Source: Cupriavidus pauculus (lineage in GTDB: Bacteria; Pseudomonadota; Gammaproteobacteria; Burkholderiales; Burkholderiaceae). Taken from it: 64,000 nt of DNA. Positions 36,679-45,804 of this stretch are shown piece by piece (position 1 is the stretch's first letter; each line of letters begins with the position of its first letter). The DNA is taken from assembly GCF_022179805.1 (NCBI RefSeq), contig NZ_BPUO01000005.1, forward strand, positions 372,001 through 436,000, written 5' to 3'. The notes beneath the pieces are model-generated. The model was not told where the DNA came from, made no database searches, and worked only from the letters and a program-made list of their open reading frames with translations. A program made the position numbers and the translations under genes.

Positions 36679-37295
36679 TGCGCCGCGACGCATTGCGCAT
36701 GCTGGCGGCCCTGGGCTGCCTGGCGGCGCTGCCGCTGCATGCCGAGGACCTGACCGCGGCCGTGGCCGCACGGCTCACCGATGCGCCGGTCATCCGGGGC
36801 AAGTTCGAGCAGACGCGGCGGCTGGCCGGCTTCAGCAATCCGTTGGTGTCGCACGGCGAATTCATCGTCGTTCGTGGCCGTGGTGTGCTGTGGAATACGC
36901 GTGACCCGGTCTCGTCGAGCCTGCTCGTCACGCCGCAAAAGCTCGTCATGCGCGGCGCCGACGGCAAGGTGCAGCAGCAACTGCAGGCCGACACCCAGCC
37001 CGCCATGCGCGTGGTGGGCGAGTCGATCATCGCCATGCTGCGGGGCGATTTCCGCAGCCTGTCCGCGCGCTTTGACGTGACCGGCAAGCTGGGCGCCGGC
37101 AAGGGCTGGACGCTCACGCTGGTACCGACCGATGCCGGCATGCGCCGCGCGTTCTCGCGCATCGACCTGTCCGGCGACCAGTTCGTGCGCGACGTGAAGC
37201 TGTCCGAGCCCAACGGCGACAGCACGGTCGTGAAGATGCTCGATCCCGCGGCGGCAAGCCGGCTCGATGCCACCGAGGAGCAGCGTTTTGAGTAA
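36675..37295 (+). CDS. LolA-like periplasmic carrier of the aryl-polyene cluster
   Basis: A 206-aa protein with a short signal peptide (RRDALRMLAALGCLAALPLHA, cut near residue 23). The mature part has LolA features: an early IRGKFEQTR segment, the strand GVLWNTRDPVSSSLLVTPQ, and a late MRRAFSRIDLSGDQFV. It probably shuttles the lipid-like product across the periplasm (ApeL role). It is coupled to the MMPL gene downstream. Confidence 0.85.
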   Translation: MMRRDALRMLAALGCLAALPLHAEDLTAAVAARLTDAPVIRGKFEQTRRLAGFSNPLVSHGEFIVVRGRGVLWNTRDPVSSSLLVTPQKLVMRGADGKVQQQLQADTQPAMRVVGESIIAMLRGDFRSLSARFDVTGKLGAGKGWTLTLVPTDAGMRRAFSRIDLSGDQFVRDVKLSEPNGDSTVVKMLDPAAASRLDATEEQRFE

Positions 37296-39657
37296 TGTGG
37301 CAGGCGGGCTCGCGATGCAAGGCACGCTCACGCGACGCGATCGCGTGCTGGCCATCGCATGGCTGCTGCTGGTGCTGGCCGTGGCAGTGCACCAGCTACA
37401 GTTCTGGCGCGCATCCCGCCTGGATACCGATGTGATGGCGCTGCTGCCCGGCAGCGAGCGCACGGCCACGGCAGACCGTGTGCTGCGCCAGCTTGGCGAG
37501 GGCGTGTCGCGCGAGGTGGTGGTGCTGGTCGGCAGCAACGACTGGACGCGCACACGAGATGCGGCCCAGCGCTTCAGGCAGGCGATCGGGCGCGACAATG
37601 CGCTGCTGCAACCGCAGGACAAGATCGGCGCCTTCGATTTCGATGCCGCGCTGGCGTTCTATCGTCCCTGGCGCGACCGCCTGCTGACCGATGCCCAGCG
37701 CCAGCAACTGGCCACGGCAAGCCCTGATGCGCTCGCGCAGCAGTCGCTGGCGCGGCTTTACCAGCTGTCGATGGGTCCCCGGCTGACCGACTGGGCCGCC
37801 GATCCACTCGGCCTGTGGCAGCAGTGGTGGCTGGACCGCGCGGCGGCCACGCGCGTGCGCGAACGTGACGGCATGGCAACCGTGACCGGCGACGGCAAGG
37901 ATTGGGCCGTGCTGACCTTCCGCACCAGCAAGTCGGGATTCTCGGCCAACGGCAACACCGACTACGGCGATCTTTTGGGCCGGGCCGAATCGGCCGCACG
38001 CAGCGGCGACGGTGCGGTGCGCGTGATCCTGGCCGGCATTCCGCTGCATGCCGAGGCGGCGGCCTCGCAGGCCAACTGGGAAATGAACGTGATTGGCCTG
38101 GGCTCGCTGGCGGCGGTGCTGTTGCTGGTCTGGTTGGCGTTTCGCTCGCTGCGGCCCATCGTGCTGGTGGGACTTTCACTACTGATCGGTACCGGCATGG
38201 CGATATCCGCCACCGCCATCGTGTTCGATCGCGTGCACCTGATCGCGCTGGTGTTTGGCGCGAGCCTGATGGGCGTGGCCGAGGATTTCGGCATCCACTA
38301 TTTCGTCACGCGCCAGGCCATGCCGCGCGCCACACCGCCATCGGTGATGCGCTTCCTGCTGCCGGGCTTGTCGCTGGCATTGCTGACCAGCGTCATGGCC
38401 TATCTGGCGCTGGGCATCGCGCCGTTCCCCGGGCTGCGCCAGATGGCGCTGTTCTCGGCCGTGGGGCTGACCGGGGCGTTCCTGACCGTGGTGTTCTGGT
38501 TTCCGTTGCTCGATCGCGGCACGCCACGTGCCACACGCCTGTCGACGTGGCTTTCCGACAGCCTGGCCCGCTGGCCACGCGTCCGCAACGACCGGCGCAC
38601 CTGGGTAGCACTGGGTCTGCTGATGGCATTCATCGGGACCGGGGTGTGGCAGGTACGTGTGGTCGACGACGTGCGGCAACTGCAAAGCTCGCCGCCGGCG
38701 CTGATCGAGGCGCAGCGCACAGTTGGCCGCTTGCTGGGTTCGCCCAGTCCCGCGCAATTCGTGCTCGTGCGCGGCGCCACGCCAGACGAGGTGCTGGCGC
38801 GCGAGGAGGCCGTCAAGTCGAGTCTGGCCGGTGCCTTGCAGCATCAAGAACTCGCGGGCTTCGTGGCGATTTCCGATTGGGTGCCATCAGCCGCCCGCCA
38901 GCGCGCCGACGCGGCGCTGGCCGACCGGCAGGAAGCGGCCGTGCGCGAGCGTGTGTCCAAGGCACTGGGCGGCACGGTCGCCGCGCCCGCGGCCAGCCCC
39001 GGCGCCGACGTCCTGACGTTGCAGGCGTGGCTGGATCATCCGGTATCCGACACGCTGCGCAATCTCTGGCTGGGGCTGGATGGCAATGGCTACGCCAGCG
39101 TGATGCTGCTGCGCGGCCTGGAGAACGCGCAAGCCATGCGCGACATCGCCACCACGGTCAGGCAGGTGCCCGGCGCGGAGTGGGTAGACCGCGTGGCCGA
39201 CTATTCGTCACTGCTGCATCACTATCGCGTGCTGATGAGCTGGCTGCTGCTGGCTGGTGCGGCCATGGTGGCGCTGCTGCTGGCGTGGCGCTATGGCCGG
39301 TCCGGCTGGCGCGCGCTGGCACCGACGCTGCTGGCCGCCGCGTTCAGCGTGGCCATGCTCGGGTGGCTGCAGGTGCCGCTACAGCTGTTTTCGATCCTCG
39401 CGCTCGCTTTGCTGCTGGGCGTTGGCGTCGATTACGGGATCTTCTTGCTGGAGCATCCGGGCGATGGCGTGTCGTGGACAGCCATTGTGCTGGGCGCGGC
39501 CAGCACGCTGCTGGCCTTCGGATTGCTGGCTTTGTCCTCGACGCCGGCATTGCATGCGTTTGGCATGACGATGCTGTCGGGCGTCGGGGCGGTATGGGTA
39601 TTGTCGCCATGGTTCAGGCCCGCAGCGGCGAACGTGGCGCAACAGGAGAAACATTGA
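37288..39657 (+). CDS. MMPL/RND-type exporter of the aryl-polyene cluster
   Basis: A 789-aa inner-membrane exporter with about 12 helices in two halves, each half with a large periplasmic loop after its first helix (DTDVMALLPGSERT in the first; VRVVDDVRQLQSSPPALIEA in the second). FGASLMGVAEDFGIHYFVTR and LLLGVGVDYGIFLLEH are the proton-relay-type TM4 segments. I place the start at the TTG at 37288 because GAGGAG lies 7 nt before it; in-frame ATG codons at 37267 and 37315 are alternatives. ApeM equivalent. Confidence 0.85.
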   Translation: MSNVAGGLAMQGTLTRRDRVLAIAWLLLVLAVAVHQLQFWRASRLDTDVMALLPGSERTATADRVLRQLGEGVSREVVVLVGSNDWTRTRDAAQRFRQAIGRDNALLQPQDKIGAFDFDAALAFYRPWRDRLLTDAQRQQLATASPDALAQQSLARLYQLSMGPRLTDWAADPLGLWQQWWLDRAAATRVRERDGMATVTGDGKDWAVLTFRTSKSGFSANGNTDYGDLLGRAESAARSGDGAVRVILAGIPLHAEAAASQANWEMNVIGLGSLAAVLLLVWLAFRSLRPIVLVGLSLLIGTGMAISATAIVFDRVHLIALVFGASLMGVAEDFGIHYFVTRQAMPRATPPSVMRFLLPGLSLALLTSVMAYLALGIAPFPGLRQMALFSAVGLTGAFLTVVFWFPLLDRGTPRATRLSTWLSDSLARWPRVRNDRRTWVALGLLMAFIGTGVWQVRVVDDVRQLQSSPPALIEAQRTVGRLLGSPSPAQFVLVRGATPDEVLAREEAVKSSLAGALQHQELAGFVAISDWVPSAARQRADAALADRQEAAVRERVSKALGGTVAAPAASPGADVLTLQAWLDHPVSDTLRNLWLGLDGNGYASVMLLRGLENAQAMRDIATTVRQVPGAEWVDRVADYSSLLHHYRVLMSWLLLAGAAMVALLLAWRYGRSGWRALAPTLLAAAFSVAMLGWLQVPLQLFSILALALLLGVGVDYGIFLLEHPGDGVSWTAIVLGAASTLLAFGLLALSSTPALHAFGMTMLSGVGAVWVLSPWFRPAAANVAQQEKH

Positions 39658-40886
39658 TGAGAACCGAACGAGCCGAAGTAGTCATCGTGGGAGCCGGCCC
39701 CGCCGGTTCTGTGGCCGCCGGGCTGCTGCGCAAGCAGGGCATCGGCGTGCTGGTGCTTGAGAAAGAGACGTTCCCGCGTTTTTCGATTGGCGAAAGCCTG
39801 CTGCCGCAAAGCATGGCGTACATCGAAGAAGCGGGCATGCTGCAGGCCGTGGTCGAGGCCGGCTTCCAGTACAAGAACGGCGCCGCGTTTGCGCGTGGCG
39901 ACAAGTACACCGATTTCGATTTCCGCGAGAAATTCTCGGCCGGATGGGGCACGACCTACCAGGTGCAACGCGCCCATTTCGATGACGTGCTGATCCGCGA
40001 GGCGCAGAAGCAGGGCGCCGAAGTGCGTTTCCGCCATGTAGTGGAGGCCGTGGACGTCGACGGTTCCGCGCCGGTGGTCACGGTACGCGCCGACGACGGC
40101 ACGCGCTATCAGGTCGAAGCGAAATTCCTGCTCGATGCATCCGGCTTCGGCCGCATCCTGCCGCGCCTGCTGGACCTGGAAACGCCGTCGAACTTCCCGG
40201 TGCGCGCCGCCATCTTCACGCACGTGGCCGATGGCATTCCGCCGGGCACGTTCGACCGCAACAAGATCCGCGTGGGCGTGCATCCGGAGCATGACGACGT
40301 CTGGTACTGGACCATTCCGTTCTCGAACGGCCGATGCTCGCTGGGCGTGGTGGCCGAGAAGGCGTTCCTCGACCGGTACGAGGGCGACGAAATGACCAGG
40401 CTGCGCGCGCTGGTCGATGAGGATCCCAACCTGGCCACGTTGCTCAAGGACGTGCAGTGGGACACGCCGGCGCGCCAGATCGCGGGCTATGCAGCCAATG
40501 TGCGCTCGCTCTGGGGCAATGGATACGCACTGCTCGGCAATGCCGGCGAATTCCTGGACCCCGTGTTCTCGTCGGGCGTGACGATTGCGTTCAAGTCGGC
40601 CAGCCTGGCCACGGCCTGTCTGGCGCGCCTGCTTGCCGGCGAGCCGGTGGACTGGGAAGCCGAATTCGCCCGGCCACTGAAGGCCGGCGTCGACTGCTTC
40701 CGCGTGTTCGTCGAGGCCTGGTACGAGGGGCGTTTCCAGCGCGTGATCTTCCACGAGGATGCGCCGCCCGAGATTCGCGCCATGATCTCGTCCATTCTGG
40801 CTGGTTACGCGTGGGATACGTCGAATCCATTCGTCGCCGATGCGCGCCGCCGTCTTGGCGTAGTGGAGCAGCTTTGCAACGCATGA
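39657..40886 (+). CDS. FAD-dependent halogenase-like oxidoreductase in the aryl-polyene cluster
   Basis: A 409-aa flavoprotein. The FAD site VVIVGAGPAGSVAAG is at residues 8-22. The signature WYWTIP at 216-221 fits the WxWxIP motif of flavin-dependent halogenases, and FSIGESLLP at 42-50 and K73 in QYKNGAAF match further halogenase positions. The start overlaps the MMPL stop (TGATGA). It may chlorinate or brominate the aryl head group (compare brominated xanthomonadin), or be a dehydrogenase-like relative; activity cannot be judged from sequence. Confidence 0.8.
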   Translation: MRTERAEVVIVGAGPAGSVAAGLLRKQGIGVLVLEKETFPRFSIGESLLPQSMAYIEEAGMLQAVVEAGFQYKNGAAFARGDKYTDFDFREKFSAGWGTTYQVQRAHFDDVLIREAQKQGAEVRFRHVVEAVDVDGSAPVVTVRADDGTRYQVEAKFLLDASGFGRILPRLLDLETPSNFPVRAAIFTHVADGIPPGTFDRNKIRVGVHPEHDDVWYWTIPFSNGRCSLGVVAEKAFLDRYEGDEMTRLRALVDEDPNLATLLKDVQWDTPARQIAGYAANVRSLWGNGYALLGNAGEFLDPVFSSGVTIAFKSASLATACLARLLAGEPVDWEAEFARPLKAGVDCFRVFVEAWYEGRFQRVIFHEDAPPEIRAMISSILAGYAWDTSNPFVADARRRLGVVEQLCNA

Positions 40887-41446
40887 ACTGGCCCTCCCTG
40901 GTGGCGGCGTGTGCGCTTGTAGCGGGCTTGGCGGGCTGTGCCACCGTGGCACCGAAGCCTGCCGAGGCGCCGCTGTTGCGGCTGTCGCCGGCGTCGCTGG
41001 GTCGCACGTTGAACCTGCAACAGCAGATCACCGTGCAGTATCCGTCGCCACAGGGCGAACAGACGCGCGAGATGCTGGCGCTGCTGGAAGCCGATGCCGA
41101 CCACACGCGGCTGGCCGCGATGGCGGGCAACCAGGTGCTGGCGCGGATCGACTGGGATGGGCACGACCTGCGCGTGACGCGATCGCCGTGGGCCCCGCCG
41201 GAGCTGAAGCCGGAGCGCATCCTCAGCGACATGCAACTGTCGCTCTGGCCGGTGCCGGCCATCCAGGCCGCGCTGCCGTCCGGCTGGCGCGTCGAAGCCA
41301 CGGATGGTGGACGTCAGTTATGGGCCGGCTCGGAAGTGGTGGCGGAGGTCCGCTATCCCGATGCCGCCACCACGCTGTTCACGCAGCGGCGCGACGGCTA
41401 CCGGCTGACCATCCGTACCTTGCGCGACAACGGGAGTGGGCGATGA
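40883..41446 (+). CDS. DUF3261-type outer-membrane lipoprotein (ApeN-like)
   Basis: A 187-aa lipoprotein: signal NWPSLVAACALVAGLAGC with the lipobox LAGC, then a beta-rich mature domain ending ATTLFTQRRDGYRLTIRTL. It is thought to act with LolA and MMPL proteins in placing the pigment in the outer membrane. ATGA overlaps occur on both sides. Confidence 0.83.
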   Translation: MNWPSLVAACALVAGLAGCATVAPKPAEAPLLRLSPASLGRTLNLQQQITVQYPSPQGEQTREMLALLEADADHTRLAAMAGNQVLARIDWDGHDLRVTRSPWAPPELKPERILSDMQLSLWPVPAIQAALPSGWRVEATDGGRQLWAGSEVVAEVRYPDAATTLFTQRRDGYRLTIRTLRDNGSGR

Positions 41447-42633
41447 CGGTGTACCTGCACGACATGAACGTGGTGTGCGCGCTGGGCAGCGGCACCGACG
41501 CCGTTCGCGCCGCGCTGTGGCGTAGCGATGGCCCATCCGGCGGCACGGTCACCGACCTGTACACGCCGGGCGAGCCATTGCACCTGGGCGCCATAGCCGA
41601 GTCCATCGACGTGTCGCAACTGCCGCCCGATACGCCGCCGTCGCAGGCCAGCCGCAACAATGCCGTGCTTGAACGCGCGCTGGCGCCGCTGCATGCTGCC
41701 GTCGAAGCGGCGATGGCCCGCGTCGGGCCCACGCGCGTGGCCATTGTGCTGGGTACCAGTACGTCGGGTATCCACGAAGGGGAGCTTGCCGTGCGCATGC
41801 GCACCGCCACGGGCGCATGGCCGTTTGGCTTCCACTACAGCCAGCAGGAGCTAGATTCACCGGCACGCTACCTGGCGCGCCGGCTCGGTACTGCTGGACC
41901 CGCCTACACGATTTCCACCGCCTGCTCGTCGAGCGCCAAGGCGCTCAGTGCCGCCGCGCGGCTGCTGGAGCACGGCCTGGCTGATGTGGCCATCGCGGGC
42001 GGCGTCGATACGCTGTGCAGTTTCACCATTGCGGGTTTTCGCTCGCTCGATGCGGTCAGCGCCACGCGCTGCAATCCGCTGTCGGCGCATCGCCAGGGCA
42101 TCAACCTGGGCGAGGGCGCGGCGCTGTTCCTGATGTCGCGCGAGCCGGGGCCGGTGAGGCTGGCCGGCTGGGGCGAAACCGGGGACGCCCATCACATTTC
42201 CGCACCCGATCCCACGGGCACCGGCGCGCGCGTGGCCATGCAGCAGGCGCTGGCGCGCGCGGGACTGCAGCCTGGCGATATCGACTACCTGAACCTGCAT
42301 GGCACGGCCACCGAGCAGAACGACGCCATGGAAGCACGCGCCGTGACCGAGCTGTTCGGCGCCGATATCGCGGTCAGTTCCACCAAGCCGCAGACTGGTC
42401 ATACGCTGGGCGCCGCCGGTGCCGTGGAGGCCGCGCTGCTGTACCTGACGCTGGATGGCAACCCGCAGGGCCGGCTGCCCGCGCACTGGTGGGACGGCGT
42501 GCTGGACCCGGTCATCGCGTCGCTGCATGTGGTGGGTGCCGACGAAATGCTGGGGCGGCCGGTGCGGCACGCAATGAGCAATTCGTTCGCGTTCGGCGGC
42601 AGCAACTGCGTGCTGGTGATGAGCGGGAGCTAA
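41443..42633 (+). CDS. Beta-ketoacyl synthase (first full KS of the cluster)
   Basis: A 396-aa condensing enzyme of the FabF type. The active-site Cys is C161 in STACSSSAKAL, the two His are in LHGTATEQND and TGHTLGAAGA, and the C-terminal NSFAFGGSN is intact. ApeO equivalent. It elongates the aryl starter with malonyl-ACP units. Confidence 0.92.
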   Translation: MTVYLHDMNVVCALGSGTDAVRAALWRSDGPSGGTVTDLYTPGEPLHLGAIAESIDVSQLPPDTPPSQASRNNAVLERALAPLHAAVEAAMARVGPTRVAIVLGTSTSGIHEGELAVRMRTATGAWPFGFHYSQQELDSPARYLARRLGTAGPAYTISTACSSSAKALSAAARLLEHGLADVAIAGGVDTLCSFTIAGFRSLDAVSATRCNPLSAHRQGINLGEGAALFLMSREPGPVRLAGWGETGDAHHISAPDPTGTGARVAMQQALARAGLQPGDIDYLNLHGTATEQNDAMEARAVTELFGADIAVSSTKPQTGHTLGAAGAVEAALLYLTLDGNPQGRLPAHWWDGVLDPVIASLHVVGADEMLGRPVRHAMSNSFAFGGSNCVLVMSGS

Positions 42634-42635
42634 AG

Positions 42636-43121
42636 ATGGCTGGCGCCGATCCGTTATCGACTGCACGGAGGCCGTTGCCGCCCATCGGCGAGCTGGTGCC
42701 CCATGCGGGTGCCATGCGCCTGGTCGACGAACTGCTGGAGGCCGATGCCACACACGCCGTGGCGCGGGCCACGGTGCGTCCGACGCAGCTATTTGTAGAT
42801 GAAGCCGGCATGCCGGCGTGGATCGGCATCGAGTACATGGCCCAGACCATCGCGGCCTGGGCCGGCATGCGGGCGCGCGAGACGGGCAACAAGCCCGTGC
42901 CGGGTTTCCTGCTGGGCACGCGGCGCTATGCCTGCAACACGGCGGCGTTCGCGGCCGGCAGTGTGTTGACCATCCACGTGCAGCTGGAGATGGCTGGCGA
43001 CGATGGCATGTCGATGTTCGCCTGCACGCTGGCGCAGGATGGCAACGAAGTTGCCCGTGCCACGGTTTCCGTATATGCGCCTGCCGATGCGCAGGCATTC
43101 CTCGAAGGACAGCAGACATGA
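42636..43121 (+). CDS. 3-hydroxyacyl-ACP dehydratase, hot-dog fold (ApeP-like)
   Basis: A 161-aa protein. LVPHAGAMRLVDELLEAD and WIGIEYMAQTIAAWAGM give the hot-dog central helix with the Glu typical of ApeP-type dehydratases. The ATG at 42636 is 3 nt after the KS stop. It works with the dehydratase domain on the AMP-ligase fusion; ApeI/ApeP act as a heterodimer in known systems. Confidence 0.85.
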   Translation: MAGADPLSTARRPLPPIGELVPHAGAMRLVDELLEADATHAVARATVRPTQLFVDEAGMPAWIGIEYMAQTIAAWAGMRARETGNKPVPGFLLGTRRYACNTAAFAAGSVLTIHVQLEMAGDDGMSMFACTLAQDGNEVARATVSVYAPADAQAFLEGQQT

Positions 43122-43849
43122 CGAACCAGACGGTGCTCGTGACAGGCGCGTCGCGCGGTATCGGCCGCGCCATTGCCTTGCGCCTGGCGCGCGACGGCTA
43201 CGACGTGGTGGTGCATTGCCGCGCCAGCCGCGACGAGGCCGAGTCCGTGGCCGATGCGGTGCGCGCATTCGGCCGCAACGCGCGCGTGCTGGCGTTCGAC
43301 GTCAGTCAGCGCGAGGCCGCGGCCCAGGTGCTGCTGGCCGATATCGAACAGCATGGCTGCTACTACGGCGTGGTGTGCAATGCCGGGCTGGCCCGCGATG
43401 CCGCGTTTCCGGCCATGACCGGCGAGGAATGGGACGAGGTAGTGCATACCAACCTGGACGCGTTCTACAACGTGCTCAATCCGCTGGTGATGCCGATGGT
43501 GCAGCGGCGCCGTCCGGGCCGCATCGTGACGCTGTCGTCGGTGTCGGGGCTGGTCGGCAACCGGGGGCAGACCAACTACAGCGCGGCCAAGGCCGGCATC
43601 ATCGGCGCGAGCAAGGCGCTGGCGATCGAACTGGCCAAGCGGCAGATCACGGTGAACTGCGTGGCACCTGGGTTGATCGATACCGACATGGTCGATGCCC
43701 ACGTGCGCGACGAGGCGCTGAAAATCATCCCCGCGCGGCGTTTGGGTACCCCGGATGAGGTAGCTGCAACGGTCGCCTTTCTGCTTTCGGCCGATGCCGG
43801 TTACATTACGCGGCAAGTGATATCGGTCAACGGAGGCATGTTCGGATGA
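43118..43849 (+). CDS. 3-ketoacyl-ACP reductase (FabG-like, ApeQ)
   Basis: A 243-aa SDR enzyme. The cofactor motif TGASRGIGRAI, NAG at VCNAGLARD, catalytic Ser in LSSVSGL, YSAAK and the FabG-type C terminus GYITRQVISVNGGMF are all present. It is coupled to both neighbours by ATGA overlaps. Confidence 0.92.
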   Translation: MTNQTVLVTGASRGIGRAIALRLARDGYDVVVHCRASRDEAESVADAVRAFGRNARVLAFDVSQREAAAQVLLADIEQHGCYYGVVCNAGLARDAAFPAMTGEEWDEVVHTNLDAFYNVLNPLVMPMVQRRRPGRIVTLSSVSGLVGNRGQTNYSAAKAGIIGASKALAIELAKRQITVNCVAPGLIDTDMVDAHVRDEALKIIPARRLGTPDEVAATVAFLLSADAGYITRQVISVNGGMFG

Positions 43850-45087
43850 AGCGGGTGGTGGTGACGGGCGCGGGTGCCGTCAGTGCGTTGGGCAATGACT
43901 GGACAACGGTGAGCGGCAAGTTGGCCACCGGCCGGAATGCGGTCGTGCGCATGGACGAGTGGGTCGGCATTCGCGGGCTCAACACCCAGCTTGGCGCACC
44001 GGTGCCGCCGTTCACGCTACCGTCGCACTACACGCGCAAGCTGATGCGCACGATGGGCCGCGTGTCGCAGATGGCCGTGCTGGCCAGCGAGGCCGCGCTG
44101 GCCGATGCCGGGCTGGCGGGTCATCCGCTGGTTACGGATGGGCGCATGGGCATCGCCTACGGCTCGTCGACGGGTACGCCATCGGCCGCGCAGGACTTCG
44201 CGCGCATGATGAGCGACCGCACGACCGAAGGCATCAATGCCACCACCTATATCCGGATGATGGCCCACACCACCGCCGTCAATATCGGACTGTTCTTCGG
44301 CGTGACGGGGCGCATCCTGACCACGTCCAGCGCGTGCACGTCGGGCAGCCATGGCATTGGCTACGCCTTCGAGACCATCGCCATGGGCCGCCAGGTGGCC
44401 ATGCTGGCCGGTGGCGCGGAAGAACTCGACGCCACCGAGGCGGCCGTCTTCGACACCCTGTTCGCAGCCAGCACGCGCAACGATGCGCCCGAGTCCACGC
44501 CGCGCCCGTTTGATGCCGCGCGTGATGGGCTGGTGCTGGGCGAAGGCGCGGGCACGCTGGTGCTGGAAGAGTTGGACCATGCGCGGGCGCGTGGCGCGCG
44601 CATTCTGGCCGAGGTTGTCGGGTATGGCACCAACAGCGACGGCAACCACGTCACGCAGGCGCAACCCGAAACCATGGCGCGGGCAATGCGCATGGCGCTG
44701 GACGATGCGGGGCTGACGCCGGACCGCATCGGCTACGTCAACGCCCACGGCACCGCCACGGAGCAGGGCGACCTGGCCGAGGCAGAGGCCACGCATGCCG
44801 TGTTCGGCGCAGGCGTGCCGATCAGTTCGCTGAAGAGTTATCTTGGCCACACGCTGGGCGCCTGCGGGGCGCTGGAAGCGTGGATGACCATCGAGATGAT
44901 GCGCGACGGGTGGTTCGCGCCCACCCTCAACCTCGACCGGCCCGACCCGCGTTGCGCGCCGCTGGACCATATCGTCGGGGAAGGGCGCCGGCTCGATGTC
45001 GACCATGTCATGAGCAACAATTTCGCGTTCGGGGGCATCAATACGTCGCTGATCTTTCGCCGCTGGACCGACTCAGAGCCCCACTGA
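43846..45087 (+). CDS. Beta-ketoacyl synthase (second full KS, ApeR-like)
   Basis: A 413-aa FabF-type KS with C164 in TSSACTSGSHGIG, His in NAHGTATEQGD and YLGHTLGACGA, and SNNFAFGGIN near the end. The SSACTS pattern differs from that of the first KS. It is probably specialised for a different step, such as initiation. Confidence 0.92.
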   Translation: MKRVVVTGAGAVSALGNDWTTVSGKLATGRNAVVRMDEWVGIRGLNTQLGAPVPPFTLPSHYTRKLMRTMGRVSQMAVLASEAALADAGLAGHPLVTDGRMGIAYGSSTGTPSAAQDFARMMSDRTTEGINATTYIRMMAHTTAVNIGLFFGVTGRILTTSSACTSGSHGIGYAFETIAMGRQVAMLAGGAEELDATEAAVFDTLFAASTRNDAPESTPRPFDAARDGLVLGEGAGTLVLEELDHARARGARILAEVVGYGTNSDGNHVTQAQPETMARAMRMALDDAGLTPDRIGYVNAHGTATEQGDLAEAEATHAVFGAGVPISSLKSYLGHTLGACGALEAWMTIEMMRDGWFAPTLNLDRPDPRCAPLDHIVGEGRRLDVDHVMSNNFAFGGINTSLIFRRWTDSEPH

Positions 45088-45089
45088 CC

Positions 45090-45785
45090 ATGCCGCTTGC
45101 CTTGCGTACCGGATCGGTCATGGCCTTTGCCGCCATGGCGCCACCTGTCAGCCGCTGGATGTCGGCGGAGGAACTGGCACGGCTGGCGGACATGCGCGCG
45201 CAGCAGCGTGCGGAGCAGTTCGCGGCAGGGCGCTGGCTGGCGCGCCGCCTGCTGGCCGTGACGTTCGGTGGCGACGCATCGGAATGGGCGCTGTCCGCTG
45301 CCGAGGACGCGCCGCCGCTGGCCACGCATACGGCCGGCGCGGTGGGCACGCCGGTTTTCGTGTCGCTTGCCCACTCGGGCGACCATCTGGCCTGCGCGGT
45401 ATCGGACCTGCCAGTGGGCGTCGACATCGAGGAGATGCAGCCGCGCAAGCACCTGGGCACGCTGATCGAGGCCACCACCACCGAGGCCGAGCGCACCGCG
45501 CTGCCGCAGTTGCTGGCCAATGACGATGACGATGCCCGCATGCTGGCGTTTTTCCAGCTATGGACGCTCAAGGAAGCGTGGATCAAGTGCCATGGCGGCA
45601 ACCTGTTCCAGACGATGATGGGGCATGTGGTGGAAGCCGTGCCATCGGCGCGGGAGCAGGCCAACGGTCTGACGTGGCGCCGCAAGAATGCCGTGCTGGC
45701 GCTGGCCGCCACGACCCTGGTCGACGACCTCGACCTGCCCCAGGCCACCGGCTGGCGGCTGCACGCGCGCGAAACGGTCGACTGA
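45090..45785 (+). CDS. 4'-phosphopantetheinyl transferase, aryl-polyene cluster (Sfp type)
   Basis: A 231-aa PPTase that would activate the two cluster ACPs. Mg-binding GVDIEEMQPRK and the WTLKEAWIKCHG motif are intact. It starts 2 nt after the KS stop and closes the cluster. It converges on an iclR-type gene 19 bp away. Confidence 0.9.
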   Translation: MPLALRTGSVMAFAAMAPPVSRWMSAEELARLADMRAQQRAEQFAAGRWLARRLLAVTFGGDASEWALSAAEDAPPLATHTAGAVGTPVFVSLAHSGDHLACAVSDLPVGVDIEEMQPRKHLGTLIEATTTEAERTALPQLLANDDDDARMLAFFQLWTLKEAWIKCHGGNLFQTMMGHVVEAVPSAREQANGLTWRRKNAVLALAATTLVDDLDLPQATGWRLHARETVD

Positions 45786-45804
45786 GCGTCGATCGGGCGT
45801 TTGC

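Noticed and set aside
37902..39656. Long open frame upstream of and in frame with the halogenase-like gene, giving a 994-aa fusion
   Set aside because: It overlaps the MMPL exporter in another frame, is Arg/Gly/Ala-rich without domains, and the flavoprotein has its own start coupled at TGATGA.
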